The position numbers and the translations under genes are program-made. Below, piece after piece: positions 10,948 to 17,846 of a stretch of 64,000 nt of DNA; position 1 is the first letter of the stretch; every line of letters begins with the position of its first letter. Below the pieces are notes generated by a model, which saw only the letters and a list, made by a program, of their open reading frames with translations, did not search any database and was not told the DNA's origin. The stretch covers positions 1,904,501-1,968,500 of the forward strand of contig NZ_JAPEPX010000001.1 of NCBI RefSeq assembly GCF_026339935.1, written 5' to 3'. The DNA comes from Streptomyces sp. NBC_01551 (GTDB lineage: Bacteria > Actinomycetota > Actinomycetes > Streptomycetales > Streptomycetaceae).

Positions 10948-12855
10948 GTGGCAGGACGGATCAACGACGACGACGTGAAGGCGGTACGGGACGCGGTCCC
11001 GATCGACGCCGTGGTCTCCGACTACCTCCAACTGCGCAATGCGGGCGGCGGCAACCTCAAGGGCCTCTGCCCCTTCCACGACGAGAAGTCCCCGTCCTTC
11101 CAGGTCAGCCCGAGCAAGGGCCTGTACCACTGCTTCGGCTGCCAGGCGGGCGGGGACACCCTCGACTTCATCATGAAGATCGACCACCTCTCGTTCTCGG
11201 AGGCGGTCGAGCGGCTGGCCGGGCAGGCCGGCATCACCCTGCGGTACGAGGAGGGCGGCTACACCGCCGGCACCAGCGGCCGCGGCGAGCGCATCCGCCT
11301 CGTCGAGGCGCACAAGGCCGCGGCCCAGTTCTACGTGGACCAGCTGGGCGGCCCCGAGGCCGAGATCGGCCGCAAGTTCCTGGCGGAGCGCGGCTTCGAC
11401 CAGGCCGCGGCCGCGCACTTCAGCGTCGGGTACAGCCCGGCCGGCTGGGACCACCTGACGCGCTTCCTGCGCGGCAAGGGGTTCAGCGACAAGGAGCTGA
11501 TCACCTCCGGTCTGGCCCAGGACAGCCGCAGCGGGAAGCCGATCGACCGCTTCCGCGGCCGGCTGATGTGGCCGATCCGCGACATCAGCGGCGAGGTGGT
11601 GGGCTTCGGCGCGCGCAAGCTGCGCGACGACGACAACGGCCCCAAGTACCTGAACACGCCGGAGACGGCGATCTACAAGAAGTCCCAGGTGCTCTACGGC
11701 ATCGACCTGGCCAAGAAGGAGATCGCCAAGACCTCCCGGGCCGTGGTCGTCGAGGGCTACACCGACGTCATGGCCTGCCACATGGCCGGGGTCACCACCG
11801 CGATCGCGACCTGCGGCACGGCGTTCGGCGGGGACCACATCAAGATCCTGCGGCGTCTGCTGATGGACAACGCGACCGCCGAGGTGATCTTCACCTTCGA
11901 CGGTGACGCGGCCGGGCAGAAGGCGGCCCTGCGGGCGTTCGAGGACGACCAGAAGTTCGCCGCCGAGACCTCGATCACCATCGCCCCCGGCGGGATGGAC
12001 CCCTGCGACCTGCGCCTCGCGCAGGGCGACGCGGCCGTGTCCGGCCTGGTGGAGGCCCGCACGCCGCTGTTCGAGTTCGCCCTGCGGCACATCGTGTCGC
12101 GGCACAACCTGGAGAACCCGGCGGGCCGGGCGGCCGCGCTGGACGAGGCCGCGCCCGTCGTCGCCAACATCAAGAACATCGCGATCCAGCACGAGTCGGC
12201 GGTCCAGCTGGCGGGGATGCTGGGCATCCGCGACGAGCAGTTCGTCGTCAAGCGGGTCGCGCAGCTGGCGCGCTGGGCGCGCGAGCGGGGCAACCAGCCG
12301 CAGCCGTCGTCGTCGCGGGGCCGCCCCTCCGCGTACGAGAGCGCCGCCCCGGCACCCGCCGCCCCCGCCGGCGGTCCCGCGCTGAACCTGCGCAGCCCGG
12401 CCCACCGCACCGAGCGCGAGCTGCTGAAGCTGGCGTTGCAGCGGCCGGCCCTGGTCTCCCCGGCCTTCGACGCGTACGGGATGGACGAGTTCACCGCGCC
12501 GCCCTACGCGGCGGTGCGCCAGGCCATCCTCGACGCGGGCGGCGCGGCACAGGGCAGCGACGACTACCTGGCCCGGGTGCGCGAGGCCGCCCCGAACGAC
12601 ACCGTCCGGGCGCTGGTGACGGAGCTGGCGGTCGAGGCCATCCACGCGAAGACGGTGGACGAGATCTACGCGGGGGTCCAGCTGGTGCAGGTCCGCCTGC
12701 GCGCGGTGGACCGCCGGGTGCACGAGATCCAGGGGACGCTGTCCCGGCTGGGCCCGCACGCCCCGGCGGAGCAGCTGGCCGCGGTCCAGGAGGAGCTGTG
12801 GGTCCTCCAGCAGTACGGCCAGCGCCTGCGCAACCGCGGCGCCGAGGGCCTCTGA
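10948..12855 (+). CDS. dnaG: DNA primase
   Basis: 635-residue primase that makes RNA primers at the replication fork. The CHC2 zinc finger is at about residues 38-66 (CPFHDEKSPSF, then YHCFGCQAGGD). The RNA polymerase basic region (FRGRLMWPIRDISGEVVGFG) follows, then the Toprim domain with VVVEGYTDVMACHMAG (about 265) and the DGDAAG acidic motif (about 315). The C-terminal part is a DnaB-binding helical domain after an Ala/Pro linker at about residues 445-480. Length and motif order are normal. The GTG start at 10948 sits behind a leaderless-type promoter. The stop codon is one base from the stop of the convergent next gene. Confidence 0.97.
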   Translation: MAGRINDDDVKAVRDAVPIDAVVSDYLQLRNAGGGNLKGLCPFHDEKSPSFQVSPSKGLYHCFGCQAGGDTLDFIMKIDHLSFSEAVERLAGQAGITLRYEEGGYTAGTSGRGERIRLVEAHKAAAQFYVDQLGGPEAEIGRKFLAERGFDQAAAAHFSVGYSPAGWDHLTRFLRGKGFSDKELITSGLAQDSRSGKPIDRFRGRLMWPIRDISGEVVGFGARKLRDDDNGPKYLNTPETAIYKKSQVLYGIDLAKKEIAKTSRAVVVEGYTDVMACHMAGVTTAIATCGTAFGGDHIKILRRLLMDNATAEVIFTFDGDAAGQKAALRAFEDDQKFAAETSITIAPGGMDPCDLRLAQGDAAVSGLVEARTPLFEFALRHIVSRHNLENPAGRAAALDEAAPVVANIKNIAIQHESAVQLAGMLGIRDEQFVVKRVAQLARWARERGNQPQPSSSRGRPSAYESAAPAPAAPAGGPALNLRSPAHRTERELLKLALQRPALVSPAFDAYGMDEFTAPPYAAVRQAILDAGGAAQGSDDYLARVREAAPNDTVRALVTELAVEAIHAKTVDEIYAGVQLVQVRLRAVDRRVHEIQGTLSRLGPHAPAEQLAAVQEELWVLQQYGQRLRNRGAEGL

Positions 12856-12856
12856 G

Positions 12857-13273
12857 CTAGCGCCCGAACCAGTCGCCACCCGGTATCTCGGTGCCCGACT
12901 CGCGCAGCCGGCGGGCCAGCAGCGGAGCCGCCAGGTAGACCCAGGCGGGGATGCTGGTCCCGTCCGGGCGGATCGCCTCCCTCCGGACCCGGTCGTAGAC
13001 GTTCAGCGGTCGGCCGGGCCCGTGGTACTCCTCCAGCCGGTCCAGCTCGGCCAGCAGCCTCCCGTAGGCGCCGGGCGCCGCGGTGACCAGCTCGCCCACG
13101 ATCTGCGACCCCGGGTGGTGGACGGCGTACGGGTAACCGGGGCCGTCGTAGAGCAGCGCGTCGGGCAGCCGGGCGGGCTCCTCCGCGGCGGTGCGGCCCT
13201 TGAGGAACAGGTCGTGGTTGACCTCGCCGGGGCGCAGGGTGCCGTAGACGAAGAACGGCAGCTCACCGCTCAT
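12857..13273 (-). CDS. Gamma-glutamylcyclotransferase-like (AIG2-type) protein
   Basis: 138-residue protein with the fold signature FFVYGTLRPGEVNHDLFL at the N-terminus, a substrate loop that includes LPDALLYDGPGYPYAV, and a central acidic residue in LAELDRLEEYHG, where the family base is expected. Members cyclise gamma-glutamyl amines or act in related chemistry, but many bacterial members have no assigned substrate. The ATG at 13273 begins directly at the conserved strand; the frame is open upstream but reads as low-complexity basic sequence. It stands alone, convergent with dnaG. Confidence 0.85.
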   Translation of the reverse strand: MSGELPFFVYGTLRPGEVNHDLFLKGRTAAEEPARLPDALLYDGPGYPYAVHHPGSQIVGELVTAAPGAYGRLLAELDRLEEYHGPGRPLNVYDRVRREAIRPDGTSIPAWVYLAAPLLARRLRESGTEIPGGDWFGR

Positions 13274-13615
13274 CCGGCCGCCACCTCCGCCGGATCGACG
13301 GTGGTCAGAACGGAAAAAATCCCCGATGCCATGGCCCCTCCTTCTCACACCCGCGAACACCACCAGTGTCCCCGCCGGACGCCCGGGCCGGGGTCAAGCC
13401 CCAGGACCGTCCGGCAGGGGGCAGCCGTACCCGCCCGGCCAAGACGGAGTCACCCGGACGGTGTCCCCCCACCCGGACGGCCCCCCAGGCCGTCTGACGT
13501 GCGCCGATGTGGATACAGCCGGACTCGGCCACCGGATCTGACACACCCTCAGCAGGCGCGCCCCCCGTACGCCGGTTTATCTCGAACCACGACCCCGCGT
13601 CACCCAGGAGCCGCC
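13274..13615. other. Divergent spacer with a short direct repeat
   Basis: No gene seen in 342 bp. An 11-base direct repeat CACCCGGACGG occurs at 13451-13461 and 13470-13480, a spacing of 19 bases (about two helical turns). That is compatible with a regulator binding one face of the DNA, but may be chance in GC-rich sequence. Confidence 0.35.
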
Positions 13616-14185
13616 ATGCGCCGACGCACCGCCCACGTGCTCACCGCCTCCGCGCTGACCGCCGTCGCCTTCGCCGGCCCGGTCGCCGGAGCGGTCGCCG
13701 CGGCCGAACTCGGCGTACCCGGCCTTCCCGGTCTCCCCGGCTCGCACGGTTTCGCGCCCGGCGACTTCGCCTCGCTGGAGGTCTGGCCCAAGTCCGCCGC
13801 CCCCGGCGCCACCGTCACGGTGAACACCACCGCCTGCGGCAACGGCAGCCACGCCGAGGGCGACGCGACCACCGTGCGAGGCGGCCGCTTCAAGCTGGTC
13901 CCGGGCACGCACAAGGAGGTGGTCGTGGGGCAGTTCCAGGTCGCCCACGACCTCCGCCCCGGCTCCTACGAAATCGGCGCGACCTGCGCCAACGGCAAGT
14001 TCGCCACCGGCGACCTCGTCGTCACCGAGCGCGGCCCACAGGGCCACGTGAAGACCGGGGTGGGCGGTGGGACGACCACCACCACCGACCCCGCCAAGAT
14101 CGCGGCGGGAGCGGCCGTCCTGGCCGCGGCCGCCGCCGGCGGTACCTGGCTCCTGCGTCGCCGGGCGAGCGGCACGCGGAGCTGA
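13616..14185 (+). CDS. Exported protein with C-terminal membrane anchor
   Basis: 189-residue protein of unknown function. It has a signal peptide (residues 1-31, RRRTAHVLTASALTAVAFAG, ending near AVAAAE). A beta-rich extracellular domain follows, with a Cys pair (TACGNGS and ATCANGK) likely to form a disulfide. A Gly/Thr linker leads to a C-terminal transmembrane helix (about 160-180) and the basic tail LLRRRASGTRS. The layout resembles sortase substrates, but no LPXTG-type motif precedes the helix. AGGAG lies five bases before ATG 13616. The sortase-like gene follows on the same strand. Confidence 0.75.
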   Translation: MRRRTAHVLTASALTAVAFAGPVAGAVAAAELGVPGLPGLPGSHGFAPGDFASLEVWPKSAAPGATVTVNTTACGNGSHAEGDATTVRGGRFKLVPGTHKEVVVGQFQVAHDLRPGSYEIGATCANGKFATGDLVVTERGPQGHVKTGVGGGTTTTTDPAKIAAGAAVLAAAAAGGTWLLRRRASGTRS

Positions 14186-14309
14186 CGGGCGCCCACCGCG
14201 GCTTCGGCCGCGGTCCGACCGGTACCGTCCCCCGTTGCCCGCCCCGCGAGGTCCCCCCGTTCGCGGGGCCGGGCGACGGCCAGTCATCCGCACACCCCAG
14301 GGGGCAGGC

Positions 14310-14954
14310 ATGGGCAGCTCCGGCCACGCCGGACCCGGCGGTCGCGCCGGCCGCGGCGGGCTCCTCGCACTCGCCGCCTGCGTCGGCATCTGGCTCGTCG
14401 GCAGCGGGTCCAGCGAGCCGGTCCGGCCCCCGCAGCCCTCCCCCGCCGACTCCCTCAGCGCCCGGGCCGGCGACTACGGCCCGAGCATCGCCCCGCTCCC
14501 CGGATCCCCGCCCACGAGGATCCGGATCCCCTCCATCCACGTGAACGCCCCGCTGACCGGGCTCGGCCTGGCCCCCGACGGCAGCCTCGAAGTGCCCCCG
14601 CCCGCCCGTCGCGACCTCGCGGGCTGGTACCGCGACGGCACCACGCCCGGCGCCACCGGCACGGCCGTCATCGCCGGGCACGTGGACCACGCCACCGGTC
14701 CGGCCGTCTTCTACAACCTGGGCGCGCTGCGCCGCGGGGCCGCCATCGAGGTCCCGCGCGCGGACGGCCGTACGGCCGTGTTCACCGTCCACGCGATCGA
14801 GGTCTACGACGCCGACGCCTTCCCCGACTCCCGCGTCTACGGACCCTCACCGCGCGCCGAACTCCGGGTGATCACCTGCGGCGGCGGCTTCTCACCACGC
14901 ACCGGCTACAAGGGGAACGTGGTGGTCTTCGCCCACCTCACGGCGACGTACTGA
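14310..14954 (+). CDS. Class F sortase
   Basis: 214-residue membrane-anchored cysteine transpeptidase. One N-terminal transmembrane segment (about residues 14-30) and a Ser/Pro linker precede the catalytic beta-barrel, which starts near RIRIPSIHVNAPLTG. The catalytic triad is visible: His in VIAGHVDHATG, Cys in LRVITCGG, and Arg in SPRTGYKGNVVVFAHL. The C-terminal GNVVVFAHL ending is typical of class F actinobacterial sortases. AGGGGG lies five bases before ATG 14310. The preceding anchored protein is the natural candidate partner, although it lacks a recognisable sorting motif. Confidence 0.88.
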   Translation: MGSSGHAGPGGRAGRGGLLALAACVGIWLVGSGSSEPVRPPQPSPADSLSARAGDYGPSIAPLPGSPPTRIRIPSIHVNAPLTGLGLAPDGSLEVPPPARRDLAGWYRDGTTPGATGTAVIAGHVDHATGPAVFYNLGALRRGAAIEVPRADGRTAVFTVHAIEVYDADAFPDSRVYGPSPRAELRVITCGGGFSPRTGYKGNVVVFAHLTATY

Positions 14955-15020
14955 CCGCCGCCCGGTCCTGACCGCCGCATGGGCCGGCTGAGGCCCTGAG
15001 CGCCGCCCGGCCCGGCCTCC

Positions 15021-15803
15021 TCATCCCCACTGCTCGAAGCCCAGCTTGACCACCAGCGCGGACACCACCGTCAGCAGCACGGCACGGACGAACCCGCTGC
15101 CCTTCTTGAGTGCCATCCGCGCCCCGATCATGCCGCCGGCCAGGTTGAACACGGCCATCAGCGCGGCCAGCTGCCACAGCACCCTGCCCTGGTAGGCGAA
15201 CATCGCGAGCGCCCCGGCGTTGGTGCAGCAGTTGACGATCTTGGCGGTGGCCGAGGCGGAGACCAGGTCGAGGTGGAGCAGCGCGGTCAGCGCGAGCACC
15301 AGGAAGGTGCCGGTGCCCGGGCCGATCAGGCCGTCGTAGAAGCCGATGCCCAGGCCCGCGAGCCCGATGGCGAGCAGCACCCGCTGCCGGCTGACGGGCG
15401 TGGCGCCCGGGGCGGTGCCGAAGGCCGGACGGAAGATCACGAACCCCGCGACGACCACGAGCACCACCATGATCAGCGGGCGCAGGGCGTCCTTGCTGAT
15501 GCCGCCGGCCAGCGCGGCGCCGCCCATCGAGCCGGCGAGCGCGGCCAGGCCGATCCGGACGGCGAGCTTCACGTCCACCGGGGCCTTGCGCACGTACGTT
15601 ACGGCCGCGCCCGAAGTGCCCACGATGGCGACGGCCTTGTTGGTGCCGAGGACGGTGGCGGGGTGGGCGTTCGGCAGACCGAGCAGCAGGGCGGGCAAGA
15701 GCAGGAGTCCGCCGCCGCCCACCACCGCGTCGATCCAGCCGGCCGCCGCGGCGGCCACGCACAGCACGATGATCATGGTCGTTGATATGTCAGGCACGCC
15801 CAT
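15021..15803 (-). CDS. TauE/SafE (TSUP) family permease
   Basis: 260-residue integral membrane protein with about eight helices in two homologous halves. The family's repeated Gly-rich motif is seen as GWIDAVVGGGGLLLLPALLL near the N-terminus and GFYDGLIGPGTGTFLVLAL in the second half. Family members carry sulfite, sulfoacetate or other organosulfur anions across the membrane; the substrate here is unknown. ATG 15803 is the first start next to the conserved region. It is the last of three minus-strand genes after the ferric-reductase-like protein. Confidence 0.87.
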   Translation of the reverse strand: MGVPDISTTMIIVLCVAAAAAGWIDAVVGGGGLLLLPALLLGLPNAHPATVLGTNKAVAIVGTSGAAVTYVRKAPVDVKLAVRIGLAALAGSMGGAALAGGISKDALRPLIMVVLVVVAGFVIFRPAFGTAPGATPVSRQRVLLAIGLAGLGIGFYDGLIGPGTGTFLVLALTALLHLDLVSASATAKIVNCCTNAGALAMFAYQGRVLWQLAALMAVFNLAGGMIGARMALKKGSGFVRAVLLTVVSALVVKLGFEQWG

Positions 15804-15834
15804 GACCCTATGGATCCGATGGGTGCAGTAACCA

Positions 15835-16152
15835 TCAATCCCCGGAAACTTGCGCAAAGGTTGAGGTTTGCCGGGCCGGCACCCGGTCCGGGGCCACCGG
15901 AGCCGCCGGGTCCACGGCCGCCGTCAGCACCGTCGCGGCCAGCACACTGGCCAGCCCCAGCCCGGCCGCGACCCGCCGCCCGGGCGGTACGCAGGCCAGC
16001 GCGACCGCCCCCGCCCGCAGGGCGGAGGGCCCGCGCGGCTTGCGGTGCCGGGGCGCGGCGGCCGACGCGGTCGAGGGGGCCGGCGCGGACACGGGCGCGG
16101 ACACGGGCAGAGGCGCGGACACGGGCAGGGCAACGTGCAGCGGATGGCGCAT
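15835..16152 (-). CDS. Small Ala/Pro-rich protein with one membrane segment
   Basis: 105-residue protein that I do not recognise. Residues 8-25 repeat a PVSAP unit, encoded by a short tandem repeat of GCGCGGACACGGGC at 16082-16129. A basic stretch (RHRKPRG) precedes one hydrophobic segment at about residues 70-80. GAGAGG lies about 12 bases upstream of ATG 16152. It lies 64 bp after the ferric-reductase-like gene and 31 bp before the TSUP gene on the same strand, so it may be a small membrane component of that group. Its high third-position GC supports coding, but low complexity weakens that argument. Confidence 0.45.
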   Translation of the reverse strand: MRHPLHVALPVSAPLPVSAPVSAPAPSTASAAAPRHRKPRGPSALRAGAVALACVPPGRRVAAGLGLASVLAATVLTAAVDPAAPVAPDRVPARQTSTFAQVSGD

Positions 16153-16216
16153 GACTCGGTGTGACCTCTCGCGGGGCGGGGATCGGACGAGGCTCGGAGC
16201 AGGGGTCGGACGGGGC

Positions 16217-17521
16217 TCAGAAGCTGAAGCACTCGGAATGGACGCGCCCGGCCGGCACCCCGGCCCGCAGCAGCGCCGAGCGGGTCGCGTCCGCCATCCC
16301 CGGCGGCCCGCACAGGTAGACGTCGTGCTCCGCCAGGTCCGGCACCAGCTCGGCCAGCGCCTGCGGAGCCAGCGGATCGTATGCGGCGCCCGACGACCCG
16401 AGCAGGTAGTGCAGCCCGGCCTGCCGCTCGGCGGCGATGGCCTCAAGCTCCTGGCGCAGCACGAGCTGCTCCTCGGCCCCGGCCCGGTAGAGCAGGGTGA
16501 GGTCCCCGGGCCCGCCGGGCAGCGTCTCGAACAGGGCCCGCATCGGGGTGATCCCGACGCCGCCCGCGATCAGCAGCACCTTGGGCCGGGTCCGCCGGGC
16601 GGCGGTGAGCGCCCCGAACGGCCCGGTGGCGATGACCCGGGTGCCCGGTCGCAGCCGCCGGATCCGGCGGGAGTGGCCGCCCAGCGCCTTCACCGTGATC
16701 CGCAGGGTGGCGCCGCCGGCCGGCGCGGAGAGCGAGAACGGCAGCGCGGTGTGCCAGAGCCGCCGTTGCAGGAACCGCCAGCGCAGGAACTGCCCGGGCT
16801 CGGCGCGCAGTTCCGCCAGGTGCGTCCCGTACATGACGACGGAGACCACCCCGGGCCCCTCGGCCCGCACCTCGCCCACCCGCAGCGCGTGCCGCAGGGC
16901 CTGCCGTACGGGGACCACGGCGCGGTACCAGACCAGCAGGACGGCGACGGTGGCGTGGGCGAGGGCCCAGAACCAGGCGGCGACCGCGAGGTCGGGCCCG
17001 GCGAGCTGGTGGCCGAAAGCGAGCGCCGCGGCGACGTAGACCAGCAGGTGCACACCGCGCCAGGTTTCGTGCGGGACGCGGCGGCGTACGGAGCGGGCGG
17101 AGCTGACGCCGACGGCGGCCAGCAGCCCCGTACCGGCCGTGGCGGCGGCCACGGCCGGGTAGCCGAGCAGGTCCCGGACGGCGCAGACCACGTCGGCACC
17201 CTGGTGCACGGCGTAGCCGAGGAGCGCGAGCAGCCCGTGTCCGAAACACAGCAGCAGCACGTACCGGCCACCGAGCGCGTGCCAGCGGGCGAGCCGGTCC
17301 GCGCCGACCCCGTGCTCGACGGCGGGCACCCGCGCCATCAGGAACAGCAGCACCAGCACCCCGTACCCGGCGAGCAGCCCGGTCAGGTGGGCGGCGGTGG
17401 CGAAGAGCGCGTCGAGCCGGGCGGAGGGCCGCACCTGCGCCGCCCACAGCAGGGCGACGACCCCCGCCCCGCCGAGCATCCCGCCCTTGACCCGCACCGC
17501 CGCATCTCGCATGGCGCCCAC
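16217..17521 (-). CDS. Ferric-reductase-like transmembrane flavoprotein
   Basis: 434-residue membrane electron-transfer protein. Six helices span about residues 12-200 with histidines placed for haem ligation (RWHALGGRYVLLLCFGHGLL; HETWRGVHLLVY; FGHQLAG). The cytoplasmic part has an FAD-binding domain (ALPFSLSAP; the usual RxYS is changed) and an NAD(P)H domain (LIAGGVGITPMRALFETL; DVYLCGPPGM). Electrons would pass from NAD(P)H through flavin and haem across the membrane. Related genes are often next to FMN-binding and ApbE genes, which are absent here. GTG 17521 has GGAGGG eight bases upstream and is preferred over ATG 17512. Divergent from nirB. Confidence 0.85.
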   Translation of the reverse strand: MGAMRDAAVRVKGGMLGGAGVVALLWAAQVRPSARLDALFATAAHLTGLLAGYGVLVLLFLMARVPAVEHGVGADRLARWHALGGRYVLLLCFGHGLLALLGYAVHQGADVVCAVRDLLGYPAVAAATAGTGLLAAVGVSSARSVRRRVPHETWRGVHLLVYVAAALAFGHQLAGPDLAVAAWFWALAHATVAVLLVWYRAVVPVRQALRHALRVGEVRAEGPGVVSVVMYGTHLAELRAEPGQFLRWRFLQRRLWHTALPFSLSAPAGGATLRITVKALGGHSRRIRRLRPGTRVIATGPFGALTAARRTRPKVLLIAGGVGITPMRALFETLPGGPGDLTLLYRAGAEEQLVLRQELEAIAAERQAGLHYLLGSSGAAYDPLAPQALAELVPDLAEHDVYLCGPPGMADATRSALLRAGVPAGRVHSECFSF

Positions 17522-17574
17522 GCTAGGGGCCCTCCCGGGCCGTCAGGGCCCGCTCCGGGCCCGGCGGATGATCC

Positions 17575-17611
17575 TTAAGCCCGCCTTGAGGAACGCCTCA
17601 CGGGCGCTTAA
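17575..17611. promoter_or_regulatory. Nested inverted repeat in the nirB divergent region
   Basis: Outer arms TTAAGC (17575-17580) and GCTTAA (17606-17611) enclose inner arms TGAGG and CCTCA (17587-17591, 17596-17600). It sits between two divergent genes, so an operator is more likely than a terminator. Confidence 0.4.
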
Positions 17612-17641
17612 TCCGGGTGCTGAGGTCAGCGTTCCGCTCGG

Positions 17642-17668
17642 GTAACAACGGCGATGCGGCGGGGAAAC
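17642..17668 (+). promoter_or_regulatory. Candidate GlnR binding site upstream of nirB
   Basis: GTAAC (17642-17646), six bases, GATGC, six bases, GAAAC (17664-17668). This matches the spacing of the streptomycete GlnR pattern GTNAC-N6-GAAAC-N6. nirB is a known GlnR target in Streptomyces coelicolor, so nitrogen control is the likely role. The site is about 180 bp before the start codon. Confidence 0.6.
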
Positions 17669-17846
17669 AGCGGCGGCGCACGCTCGTTCCATGCCCTCGG
17701 AGCAGGGTGCGGTGGCAGGTCGGCGGCGGCCTCCCCGGCGCCCCGGCCCGCCCCCGGTCCACCGGACCCCCGTCGCCCATCCCCCGGTCCACCGTCCCCC
17801 GGACCCCGCGCTCACCCGCCGCACCTACCGCAGGAGGCTCCTGATC

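Noticed and set aside
10942..12879. 645-codon minus-strand frame opposite dnaG
   Set aside because: Shadow of dnaG; repetitive Arg/Leu/Gly/Val composition.
13022..13615. Long N-terminal extension of the exported protein at 13616
   Set aside because: Upstream frame is antisense to the cyclotransferase-like gene and lacks a signal sequence; the signal peptide and AGGAG define ATG 13616.
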